This document shows, one piece after another, positions 10,807-20,858 of a stretch of DNA of 64,000 bases (position 1 is the stretch's first letter; each line of letters opens with the position of its first letter). The DNA comes from Xenoacremonium recifei (taxonomy: Eukaryota > Ascomycota > Sordariomycetes > Hypocreales > Nectriaceae): positions 62,001 through 126,000 of the forward strand of contig WOFQ01000066.1 of the NCBI GenBank assembly GCA_012184525.1, given 5' to 3'. The notes beneath the pieces were generated by a model that worked only from the letters and a program-made list of their open reading frames with translations, ran no database searches and was not told where the DNA came from. The position numbers and the translations under genes are program-made.

Positions 10807-13354
10807 TCAAGGCGAGAGGCTCATATGGTGCCCATAATTCTTTTCGTCCCATTGCCCAGGAATATCATTCAGTGCCAGTCCATCCATTTGCAACGACGAT
10901 CCCTCATTGACCATTCCAAAGTTCATGTTGCGAAAATCGTATCCTGGCATCAAGTCCGAGAACCCTATGTTACGTTAGCCTAACCCTTTGGGATGGCCGA
11001 TCATGGCTACATGAAGCCTACCTGAAAGACATGGGGCACTTGTAAGAGAGCCCGGGTCAGGGAGACTCCCTTCAAGCACCATATTGTTCGTCTCAGCTTG
11101 ATCGTCATCGAGCACATATCTTAACGCTGCTAAAGCTTTCTGCGCTTCCCTAGATGTCGCGCTGGATCGGATCCAGATATCGCGAGACGCCCGGAGTAGG
11201 TGCTTGACCTTTTCTAGCAGGGCTGCTTCGCTATCCCACAGCCCCTCATTCTGATTCTGCCTTTCCTCCGTCTTTAACCGGAGAAAGAAACATAAGATAC
11301 TCGTGGCTAGAAGGAAGTCATGATAAAATGTGCTTGAAACTCTCCATCGAATCTGGAAAAGCCGGCCACCCGCTTGACTTTCATCGTCTATGATATGCTG
11401 CAACTCCAGAGTCTTGATGGCAGCATTGAGACATGTTGATCTCGAATATGCATACTGCTGTTGGTGACTTGATGCCACAAGGAACTTCCGGTGTAAAATG
11501 ATCTTCAACTGCTGGATGCAGACTTCTAGCCAGATCCGCTGAATGATGGTTACCGGCGACGATACTAGACATGACGAAAGGTTCGTCCATTTGAGACCGG
11601 CCGGCAGGATATGTCGTACCTCGTCAATCTGTTGGTCGAGCTCGGAAACTCGGGCGTAAGGATATGGCCCTGGTTCTGAAGCTAAGTCGGCCACCCTTGT
11701 TCCGACAGTCATGATGCGCAATTTAGCGATGGAATATAAGATGGGCGTAATCTCAGTCTCTGGACGAGACGGCGGTAATTCTGTCATGTATTCTTCAAGG
11801 TCTCCATCATGTAAGTTGCGGGGCTCGTTTGTGTTGGACTGGCGTTCTTTGATCAATCTGGGAAGACCAAGCTTAGACGAGACGGCGAAGTCCAACTGTG
11901 CTATCTTTGCCCAGATTCGTCTCCGTAGCTCACCATCAAACGGTGAGACGTTGGGGAAGGCTTTCGCATCTCGGTGGTATCCCATGTGCATGGCAATCTG
12001 AACGATGCTCCCCATTACCATCCATATCCCAACGTCCATATCTTTCATCATGAAGATCTCTATCACAAAATAGAGGATAAGGGTTTCAAGGACATGAGGT
12101 CCTCCGTTCGTGTACTGGCCCAACAAAAGACACTGAATGACCTTTTTGCGATAGATCTCAATGGCTATTTTCTGATTCTTTGCCTTGGTTGATGTAATGG
12201 AGTGTATAGGAAGAGGTTGGTTGTCGCATGAAAGCTGAAACTGCGTTGACAGACAAATTATAGTATACAAAAGCCCGATCCATATTGTTGATTTGGAGTT
12301 GGGAGATTGCCAGAATTCCTCGTACTAATATATCTTTGTAAGTTTTCACAAAGGCTGGCGGTTATGAAGGTGCCTTACCTCGCGGAGAAATCTGTTGCTA
12401 TGTATAATCCCTACGTTAAAGTCAGTGAATTAAGAACTAGATCAAACTGACAGCACATACCTGAGGTCATTTCTAGATCATTGAAATAACAAGAGACTAG
12501 TCTGTCCACAACATGACGAGGCGGAATGGCCTCCAGGATTGAGGCTCGGGTGGCAGGTTTGGAATATCCATAGAGCAACTGTGGACCAGGGCTGACGTCT
12601 TGCTCGACGAACACTCCATTTGGCGAGTTTGTCTCATCATCTTGCTCCAGGTGATCTCTCAGTCCAGCGATGCCATCCAGTATGGCCGCCCAATGTGCGC
12701 TGCTAACGTAGCTGGCGCCAGATGCCCGCATTTTGAGACTTCCATAGTCAGAGGGAGATGGGGGAACTTCGACCATAGACTCAGTGGAAGGCCTAAACGG
12801 AGACCCATGATCTCTGTCTAGTGGAGATTGTCTTTGTCGAAGCCCTTTGTCCGGCGTGACAGGGTAGAAGTCGGATGAAGAACCACGGGGCGTTGCTGCG
12901 CTCTGCTGCATGAGACTCGTGACGAGTTCTTCAAGTTGGTTGATCCGATCTTGTATATGAGCTTTCCCATGCGGTTGTACCGTCGGTTGAGGTGCAGTAT
13001 AGGTACACGTTTCGCCCATGCCCCTGCTCGAGCAGTTGCTGCATGGTAGCAAGCGATCGCATCTAACTCTGAGAAGCTGTATTAGCTTGTAGTAGCCTAT
13101 ATGAAAGGACAAACACCATTTGTGACTGCTTGAAAAACATACAAACTTCATTACTTCCGATGTATGCTCTAAAGACCTGCGCAAAATAAAGGAATGAACA
13201 ATACTCACTTTCTTTTCCGACACGCATGGCAGCTCAACTGGATTTTGTCTCGGCGCCTCGATGGAGTTGGGATAGGCCGCTCTTTCGAGGTGCTGGTGAC
13301 CATAGCATCTTCGTCTGGCTGGTAGGCATCTGTTGTAGGTTCGCGGTCTGCCAT
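10807..13354 (-). CDS. Zn2Cys6 transcription factor with fungal-specific TF domain
   Basis: Five exons (minus) 13354-13209, 13068-12461, 12410-12379, 12324-11022 and 10964-10807 join in frame to 748 residues; exon 3 is a 32-bp micro-exon. The binuclear zinc cluster is C42-X2-C45-X6-C52-X5-C58-X2-C61-X8-C70, and a 140-bp intron splits it after residue 49. A short coiled region (RINQLEELVTSLMQQ) follows the cluster and probably dimerises. The middle has the fungal TF regulatory domain, with FLREYEEFWQSP and a conserved MGYHRD. The start is the ATG in GCCATGGCA. It is divergent from an MFS pump 529 bp away, so it probably controls that gene; this is inference from position. Confidence 0.88.
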
Positions 13355-13883
13355 GGCGGTGGGCCTACCAGCACCTTGAAGAGGCTCTTGTTTCAATAGG
13401 ACGGGAGTCCTCCGTGACACCATCAACGCCAAGAGTTGGTACTTCGATATTGAGAGGCTCTTGGGAAAGAAAAGATTGGCTTGGCGGAATGTGTTTAGTC
13501 GCGGCGTCAGCACATTCTAAATCAGCAAGTTGGCTGTGGCTTTCGGACCTCCGCGGACGGTCGGGGCAGGTCTCATGCACGAGACTCCACTTAACTCCGA
13601 TCCCCGTGAAGCTCTCCGAAATCAAAGGTAAAGCAGGACCGGGACCAGGATCAGAGACCCAGACTTTGGAGGAGACTATCGGGGGGTCGCCGGAGGTAGT
13701 CGTTGGGGGTATCGGCGCTTCGGGGCGGAGGTCTTAGAATGGTCTGCTTTTAACTCGTGAATCGAACAAGACCGGGCTCTCCTCAATCTTTCACCTCTTC
13801 TTCTTGATAACTTTCAGACTCAAGTCTTCCATCTTCGCAACAGACTATCATACCTTCTCTTAAAAGTGCAAAGGCGTTGGTTT
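13355..13883. promoter_or_regulatory. Shared divergent promoter of regulator and MFS pump
   Basis: The 529 bp separate the two start codons and must hold both promoters. CGG and CCG triplets, typical half-sites of Zn2Cys6 proteins, are frequent around 13540-13730, but I cannot assign a specific operator. Confidence 0.45.
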
Positions 13884-15607
13884 ATGATCGTCATGACTTC
13901 ACCGGACAGATCCAGTCTCGACCTCGATTCGCGCACTCCCACTGTCAACGACCTAGAAGCCGGCCACATCATGAAGAACACCACCGACACCGAGAACAAT
14001 GTCGAAAAATCTGCCCCAGGGAACGTGTCAACGCCATCCCCGGGAACCAAAGACCCGAATATGGTTGATTGGGATGGTGAAAATGATCCTGCAAATCCCC
14101 GAAACTGGAAAAATAGCTACAAGATGATGCATGTCATCTTCGTCAGCGCTTTCACACTCTGCTCGTAAGCCTGTTTGCACAAAAGACATGGTGAAAGATG
14201 CTGACACAATCGAAAGCAATCTGGCAGCAGTCATGTTCGCCCCCGGCGCTGACGATCTTGCACGTGAATTCCATATCACCAACAGCACCATAGGTACTCT
14301 CACTGTTTCTCTTTACGTTCTCGGTTTCGCCATCGGTCCTCTGGTACTCGCCCCAGGATCAGAGTTATACGGCAGACTGGTCCTTTACCACGCCTGCAAT
14401 GTCGTATACATTGCTTTCATCCTTGGCTGTGCCCTGAGCACCAATACTGGAATGTTTCTGGCGTTTCGCTTCATTTCAGGATGTGCAGCTTCGGCACCGA
14501 TGGCAATAGGTGGTGGGAGCATTGCAGACCTTTACCCCCCGGAGGAGAGAGGCAAGGCAATGGCTCTCTTCGGTCTCGGGCCTCTTCTAGGTCCCGTAAG
14601 TACTTCAAACCTCAAATTATGCTGGCTACTAACGTAGTGAAAGGTCATTGGACCTGTGATCGGTGGGTTTGTGACTGAGAACATTGGATGGCGTTGGACT
14701 TTTTGGTTGATGATGATTCTGGTAAGTTGAAATATATGAAAGACATATGTTGTCTGGAAAAGCTAACAAATCTGTGTGTTAGTCAAGCGTTATATCCTTG
14801 ACTGCCCTTGTACTCATGCGGGAAACGATGGAGTCGCGGCTCCTCGAGCGTAAGGCCGCTCGACTCCGAAAAGAAACCGGCAACGACAAACTGTGGGCGC
14901 GCACTCGCAAGCAAGACATCAAGCCAGGCCAGTTGTTTGTAAGGGCCATCACCCGGCCGACAAAGATGCTGATATTCTCACCCATCATTCTCCTGATGTC
15001 TTTGTATTCCGCTTTTGTCTTTGGTCTTATTTACCTTCTCTTCACAACATTCACTTCCGTCTTCGAGGACAATTACGGTTTCGGACCCGGCATCTCTGGG
15101 CTGTCATATCTCGGACTGGGTATAGGTATGATCGTGGGGGTCGCCCTGTTCGGCGTCTTGAGCGACAAACTCCTCAAAAATGCTCGAGGAGGAACAGCCG
15201 GACGACCCGAACTACGCCTTGTCCTGATGATGTGGTTTTCCCCGGTTATTCCAATCGGCTTCTTTTGGTATGGATGGAGTGCTCAGGCGCACACTCACTG
15301 GATCGTTCCTATTATGGGCACTCTTGTCATTGGATTGGGCATATTTATGATCATGATGCCAGCACAGATTTACTTGGTTGATGCCTTTGGCGCCGGGGCT
15401 GCTGCTTCTGCTTTGGCCGCCAACACCGTCTTACGCAACACTTCGGGAGCATTCTTACCACTTGCCGGAACCCCTCTGTATAATAGCCTTGGGCTCGGTT
15501 GGGGAAACAGCTTGCTGGCATTTATTGGCATTGTTTTCGCCCCTGTGCCGATCTTCTTTTACAGGTATGGCGAAAGCTTGCGGGCTAGGTTCCCTGTGGA
15601 CTACTGA
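13884..15607 (+). CDS. MFS drug:H+ antiporter (DHA1-like)
   Basis: Exons 13884-14164, 14217-14595, 14644-14721 and 14783-15607 give 520 residues. A hydrophilic N-terminus ends in the DWDGENDPANPRNWK signature typical of fungal DHA1 multidrug exporters. About twelve hydrophobic segments follow. The motif PGSELYGR after TM2, the loop PPEERGKAMALFGLGPLLGP and the segment GPVIGGFVTENIGWRW are also typical. Predicted place is the plasma membrane, exporting toxic or self-made small molecules by proton antiport. The gene is divergent from a Zn2Cys6 regulator, an arrangement common for inducible efflux. The substrate is unknown. ATG 13884 was taken; a second ATG lies three codons on. Confidence 0.88.
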
Positions 15608-16492
15608 ACCACTGCTTCTCAGAACATGCTTTTCAGAACATCTGACTAAATACAAAGGAATCTTTTCAAGGGAGGGAAATTCCGGCTTTGCACAGAGAAT
15701 TATAACTGTTACTTCGATTCTCAACCTTATTTGTGTAAATGTAAAAGATGGATTAGTTATAGATTAATATATTGTAATATTTAAAGAAGACTTCGCTTCA
15801 TTAAACATAATCTTGATCAAATGCATACCAGCAGGACTAGACCTATTACATAGAATGCAGAATCTTATGTAAATATTGTGTTTCTTTAATATCATACCAA
15901 ATACTTTTCTATTTATACTGCAGCATAGCGAAAGGTCACGTAATGACAATAAATACCTTTCTAACCTGGATGACAAGGCGCAATGGACTCTCTGTAAGCG
16001 CACGCTTATGGTGCAACACGTTCTGAATTTCACCTCCATTTGTTGACGAAGGATTGACACCGGAGCTTGAGCGAACCTATACCGTTCCAGGTAGGTAGTA
16101 AGAATCTCTGCCTTGCCCAAGGCGCTTTTCTTGTTAGTCTGCACATGAAAAGCCCGATCACTCATGGATCCGCGTCGGGAATCTAAACTTAGTTTTACAA
16201 GCTTACAAAGCGCCATGAGCATGGAAGATCTAATCTCATTCCGTAAGCTGACCTATATCCATTGCAAGGAACCACGCACCATTTGTTGGAGACTTACGAC
16301 TTTGGGATTCAATTCAGATCCTACAATTGGCTGCTTTCAAAGCGTAAGAGCTGATCAGCTGAGGCACTGCCTCAAGCTTGCGAATATATAAGTCCTCTTC
16401 GAACCACCACCATCTTCCCTTCAATCATACTGTGAAAGAATTCTAGAAAACACGATTCCTATCTTAGAAAGTTCAACAATCTTTTTGTCGCC
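15608..16492. other. AT-rich intergenic region with a TATA box for the small secreted gene
   Basis: Markedly AT-rich from about 15700 to 15960. TATATA at 16385-16390 lies about 105 bp before the next ATG. A 152-codon minus-strand frame (15764-16222) lacks coding features. Confidence 0.45.
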
Positions 16493-16778
16493 ATGAGAGT
16501 CTCCCTTTTTGCCGCTATTCTCATGGCTTTATCGCCTGTCGCTATGTCGCGTCACATCGCGAATCATAAGTGCAACGGTCATATAAACCGTGTCTGTGAT
16601 ATTATTGAAAATCGGGTTGTAAGTGTAGAGGCCATTTCAAGAACTTCTGGAGCTAATACAAATGACATAGCTTGAATGTGATTATGTCGGAGGGAATAAA
16701 GGCAAGGCCTGGGTAGTGCACAAAGTATGCGACCCAGATCACCATTGCCACAAGGCTACATGTGTTCCGAACAATTAG
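16493..16778 (+). CDS. Small secreted cysteine-rich protein, candidate effector
   Basis: Exons 16493-16618 and 16671-16778 (52-bp phase-0 intron, donor GTAAGT, branch CTAAT, acceptor TAG) give 77 residues. Residues 1-19 form a signal peptide with hydrophobic core LFAAILMALSPVA. The mature part of about 58 residues has six cysteines at 27, 35, 45, 62, 68 and 73, enough for three disulfides; it is rich in His, Asn and Lys. Its size, secretion signal and even Cys number match fungal secreted cysteine-rich proteins, many of which act in the host apoplast or against other microbes. I do not recognise a family, and no function should be assumed. The AT-rich setting and a TATA box 105 bp upstream fit an inducible gene. 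Confidence 0.7.
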
Positions 16779-17011
16779 AGGAGACGGATATCAATCTCGG
16801 CCAAATGCATAATGAGAAAAACGTCCGAATCATGCTTAGTTGATATCATGTATACCTTATACACGTACAAAATAAACCCCCGCGTCGAGCTGAAGGAAAT
16901 GCCGACATCCTCTCGGAGCGCCACAGTCAGCGGAAGCCTTATATACCGGACTTTCCATATCCGCCATCAAGTTGACTGAGATTTTGTGATTATTCTTACT
17001 CTCTCAGAACA

Positions 17012-17131
17012 ATGATTGAACCTCAAAATGCCTTTGCTCCCAATTTGTATAGCTTAAGTGAACTAGACGCTTCCGTGACAGAACTTCATTATCCTCGGGA
17101 TGGATATTTTATCCCTCCGAAACTACCTTGA
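17012..17131 (+). CDS. Micro-ORF of 39 codons, possible microprotein
   Basis: A complete ATG-to-TGA frame of 39 residues, acidic in the middle and Pro-rich at the end (GYFIPPKLP). The ATG is preceded by AACA, with a TATATA at 16940-16945 about 67 bp upstream. It might instead be a first exon or an untranslated region. There is no signal peptide and no family that I know. Confidence 0.25.
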   Translation: MIEPQNAFAPNLYSLSELDASVTELHYPRDGYFIPPKLP

Positions 17132-17487
17132 AACCACTTAAACAAAGGAACTCTTAATAATAAGTATTGCAACACTCATTTTTATTTGAGTGGGTTTCGC
17201 ATTTGGCCTTCCGGACGTTTCCCCTCCCGGACGGATTTCCTATTTCGGAAGCCCGAAGTTCGAACGAAGAAAACACTCAGGATTCGCCCGGTCTTTACAC
17301 GAAGGACTTTTCCTTCCACACTCGGTCAATCCCTCAATCCTCTTGAAGAAAACTAAATATCGGATTGGATTGCATTGTCTGAACACTTAGTAGAAGGGCG
17401 AGCGGATAGTGTTCCATCCTCCGTGTGTTACGTCGACAGAGTCCCCGTTTCAAACATCAGTGGAAAGAGACCGTTATCTTATACAAA

Positions 17488-18261
17488 ATGGCATCTATCA
17501 AGCCACGAGCTCGCCGTTTGGTTGGAGTCTCGACAAAGATGTACTTCTCTGCATCCCGCACTCGAGAATATGTCAAAGAGCTCCTGCATCACCTTGCTGG
17601 ATCCGCGTCATCGCCGCTGGATGACATAGACGTCTTCGTTATCCCTGACCATGTTACAATGGTCTCTGTTATTGGGCAGCTCGAAGGCACTAAAATCCAG
17701 ACTGGCGCCCAGGATGTTTTCTACGAGGACAAGGGGGCATTCACCGGCGAGGTTTCGCCTGCCGTCCTGGCCGAGGTTGGTTGCAAACTTGTTGAAGTTG
17801 GACACGCGGAGAGAAGGAGACTGTTTGGAGAAACGGATGAGATAACGGCGAAAAAAGCTGCTGCTGCTGCACGGAATGGAATGGTTCCTCTGGTTTGCAT
17901 CGGCGAACAAACACGGGGCGACACCCATATTGCAGCGGTGGACCAGTGTCGCATCCAAGTCGAAGCTGTGCTCTCCCAGGTCCCAGACGAGTCTGAGGTC
18001 ATTCTTGCCTATGAGCCTGTCTGGGCAATTGGCGCACCAAAGCCTGCTGCTGCTGACTATGTTGTTGGGGTTACTTCGGCGATCAGAGAGTTGGATTGTG
18101 TCCAAAAGAGGAGCGGAACTACGAGGATCCTGTACGGCGGCAGTGCAGGGCCAGGCTTGTTTGAGAAGTTGAAGGATGGGGTGGATGGATTGTTCCTGGG
18201 AAGGTTTGCTCATGATCCCGCCCAGTTTCACAAGACTATCCTCGAAGTCGCTGGGGCTTGA
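17488..18261 (+). CDS. Triosephosphate-isomerase-like protein (TIM paralogue)
   Basis: An intronless gene of 257 residues, the usual TIM length. The catalytic Lys (K17 in STKMYF), His (H106 in VGHAERR) and Glu (E176 in LAYEPVWAIG) are present, as is the phosphate-binding GGSAGPG. The Asn that precedes the catalytic Lys in housekeeping TIM (GNWK) is replaced by Ser, and the Ser of GHSERR by Ala. Substitutions of this type are seen in TIM-like enzymes of tetrulose metabolism such as L-erythrulose-1-phosphate isomerase, so a substrate other than triose phosphate is likely; that is inference. The start is the ATG in ACAAAATGGCA; an upstream in-frame ATG at 17425 would add 21 unconserved residues. 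It converges on a dehydrogenase gene. Confidence 0.85.
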   Translation: MASIKPRARRLVGVSTKMYFSASRTREYVKELLHHLAGSASSPLDDIDVFVIPDHVTMVSVIGQLEGTKIQTGAQDVFYEDKGAFTGEVSPAVLAEVGCKLVEVGHAERRRLFGETDEITAKKAAAAARNGMVPLVCIGEQTRGDTHIAAVDQCRIQVEAVLSQVPDESEVILAYEPVWAIGAPKPAAADYVVGVTSAIRELDCVQKRSGTTRILYGGSAGPGLFEKLKDGVDGLFLGRFAHDPAQFHKTILEVAGA

Positions 18262-18325
18262 CGTTATGATAGCAGAGATTCAAAAGAGGAAAATTGTTTG
18301 CAAATTATGGTAGTTTCAGAAAATC

Positions 18326-19582
18326 CTACTTTCTCACACACATGTCGAGTATCTCTCTAACTTGCGACTCTTGGGTGATCGGCACTGCGTTTGTTTGAAT
18401 CCATATATCTTCCAGACTGTTTCGAGAAATAGTCTCAATCTTTTCAGAACCAACTTTGACATCCTCTAAAGTTCGAGGCATTCCCAATGCAGATATGACT
18501 GTATCTAAGATGTCGGCTAGGTCAACTTTTCGATCGTCGAGACCCTTTGCTTCAAGGAGTTCTGCAACCTTGGGCTGTTGTAAAAGTAAGGTTTTGACAA
18601 CTTCTTGTCGCTCAACGTTCGCCTTATGTCGAAGATTGAACTTGCACACAGCGGGTAAGAGGATGCAGCTGGTCTCACCATGTCCCACACCTAGAGGGCC
18701 AAGCTGATGTCCTATCGCATGACTGGCCCCCATAGGAACGCCAGTCGACACGGCACACATGGCGTCGACAACGCCTTGCTGGCAGAGATGTCGAGCATCC
18801 AGCGATTTCGAGTCTGCCTTGGATGATAAAAGTCCGCGTATCAACTTTGGCAGGCCGCGGCGAGCCCAGTCGTCGCCGTCCTTGTTTGAGAGGAGTGAAC
18901 AGAGCGTTTCAACACAGTGGTCTACTGACCGAATGCCAGTGCTGAGCCAAACCCACGCTGGCGTCGTCAAGCAAAGCTCCGGGTCTTGAATGATCAGTTC
19001 AGGGTTGACTCCTTCGCAATGGAAAGTTCTCTTCGCATGACTTGAAGTCTCGGTGCCGCCAGCGATAGCTTGATACTCTCCGCCTGACAGCGACGTGGGG
19101 ATGTGGATGAGCGGAATCGTGGGCTTGGAGATGCTTTTCCGTAGCGAAGGGTTGCTCTTTGGTGTGCCCCAAAGACTGTCCATATCCTTTTCTGTAGTAG
19201 CTGAATTTGCGAGAGCTAAGCGGACGAGTTTTGCAGCGTCGGTGAGACTTCCAGCACCTAACGTCACCAGACAGTCGATGTCCAAACCCTGAACGTCATT
19301 GACGACCTCCATCACCTGCGCGATTGCGGTATGTGGGTTAATTCCAATCCTCACTCCCGCCACGCGCTCGCCCAGGGCAGAACGAAGGCGATCGAGAGCA
19401 TTAGTGTTCTTCGACAGCGATTTCGAGCAAATTATGTAGACTCTGGAGCTTGCAAAGGTGTCTCGGCAGTGGCGGATACATGCTTCGGGGAATTTGAGTC
19501 CGTACGAGATGTAAGGACTGCGCTGGTTATTGAATGCAGCCTGGTACGTTTCAGCACCGAAGTTGAATGGGGTCTCGGACAT
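18326..19582 (-). CDS. Iron-containing alcohol dehydrogenase family protein, maleylacetate-reductase type
   Basis: An intronless gene of 418 residues. The NAD(P)-binding GAGSLTDAAK (109-118) and IPTSLSGGE (161-169) are clear, as are GASHAIGHQLGP and GVGHGETSCILLP with His at 288, 292 and 301. In metal-dependent members an Asp sits two residues before the metal-site stretch (GMDALTH); here the matching residue is Arg 218 (GIRSVDH). Maleylacetate reductases also lose this Asp and work without metal, so this protein probably belongs to that branch. It may reduce maleylacetate, or another keto or aldehyde substrate. The start at 19582 (GAAAATGTCC) was preferred over an in-frame ATG at 19699, whose extra 39 residues are not family-like. 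It converges with the TIM-like gene, 64 bp apart. Confidence 0.85.
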   Translation of the reverse strand: MSETPFNFGAETYQAAFNNQRSPYISYGLKFPEACIRHCRDTFASSRVYIICSKSLSKNTNALDRLRSALGERVAGVRIGINPHTAIAQVMEVVNDVQGLDIDCLVTLGAGSLTDAAKLVRLALANSATTEKDMDSLWGTPKSNPSLRKSISKPTIPLIHIPTSLSGGEYQAIAGGTETSSHAKRTFHCEGVNPELIIQDPELCLTTPAWVWLSTGIRSVDHCVETLCSLLSNKDGDDWARRGLPKLIRGLLSSKADSKSLDARHLCQQGVVDAMCAVSTGVPMGASHAIGHQLGPLGVGHGETSCILLPAVCKFNLRHKANVERQEVVKTLLLQQPKVAELLEAKGLDDRKVDLADILDTVISALGMPRTLEDVKVGSEKIETISRNSLEDIWIQTNAVPITQESQVREILDMCVRK

Positions 19583-20858
19583 TTTCTCGTTAGTGAATGG
19601 CTTTGCTAGGTACTCCGTAGTCTCTTTGTTTTTTTGTCTTCGGTCTAGAAGAGAGAAAGAGAAGGGAGAGGAAGAATTATTAATCATCCGCCACTTCATG
19701 AGAGACCCCGCACCATGATCTTGTAACCGTTATCTGAATAAGAGTTGGGTTATGTCATAACACAGAACTCAATAACTACTTGCGCATGCTAAAGAAAGGA
19801 GATGAAGGTCCAGTGGAACATACCATGATACCAATCGCAGCAATATGATTCCTTCTCGTCGTCTGCTCCGTTTTCAGTTTGCGATTGAATAAATGCCCTC
19901 ATCATGGCCCGTCTCGTTAAGTGAAGAAAGTCTCTCGCCCGGGGAAAGCTATAGCTTAACTACCTTTGACAGTAGGCTGTAGTTGAAGACTTCAAGTCGT
20001 CGGAGCTTGCTTTTGAAGGATTTGGGCCAACGTTATATGAGCGGCTTACCTCAATTGAGTTTTACTTCGAATAAGCGAACCATGGCACAATTATCTCTCA
20101 AAAGGACAAGGCAGCCTTGGAATTAAGTCAAGTTTGATTAGACATGAGCTCCTCACCGATATCCCATTTTCTTAATCAGGGGCAACCGGAGGGTTCCCGG
20201 GTTCTTGTTCAAAGGCGTCGCGTATCCGCCCAAACCCTCACGTTTCAGCTCGACACAATCTTAAGACAATCTCACGCACAAAAGCGAACATTGACCCGTA
20301 TCAAAACTTCGATAACTTGGTTTCTTACCTTGATATCGTTAGACGATGTGGCTAGCAACGCAGAAAGACCTCGCTTGCGAGACGAAGGGATAGGTAAGGA
20401 TCTCGCATTCGGATTTGGCCATGTAGACCCGTATTCGACGGCCCCATATACTAGACCCCTTCTACATAAGCGCGAGCCAGGAGTCTCTTGTTCGTGTTCG
20501 TGTTCTTCTGTATCGCAAGAAAGTCGAAGGCTTTGCTTGTTGTTTTGCATTGGGAAGTTGGATCCTCGGGTATGTGTTCGAATTCCTAGCGTGCTAGCAC
20601 GTTTTGCGTTGATGACAGATCAATGGACAACTCGCTTCCAGGAAGTCCGAAACCCCTTTAAGTTGGGAGACCCCGACACGTTTCTCGAAACCAACTCATC
20701 AGTCTTCTGTCTTCTTCCTTGTACTTCATAAACTTGGAAAGATCTTTCGAGCAAGCCAAAAATCATCGCAATAAATTATCAATATTTCCCTCTTTCCTTC
20801 TGTAACGAACAGATCGGTTCGAGACTCCTTCAAAACATTGCAACCAAAACTCAGCAAA
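19583..20858. other. Long 5' region of ERG6 and of the dehydrogenase
   Basis: No gene I can support. A 195-codon plus-strand frame (20144-20731) has no domain and low coding quality. A perfect 12-bp palindrome, CGTGCTAGCACG, lies at 20590-20601, about 260 bp before the ERG6 ATG. Confidence 0.4.

Noticed and set aside
15764..16222. 152-codon minus-strand frame in AT-rich DNA
   Set aside because: Composition is not protein-like and it covers the promoter of the small secreted gene.
20144..20731. 195-codon open frame with ATG on the plus strand, upstream of ERG6
   Set aside because: No domain, irregular composition with Arg/Ser runs, no splice partner, and it lies in the expected ERG6 promoter.
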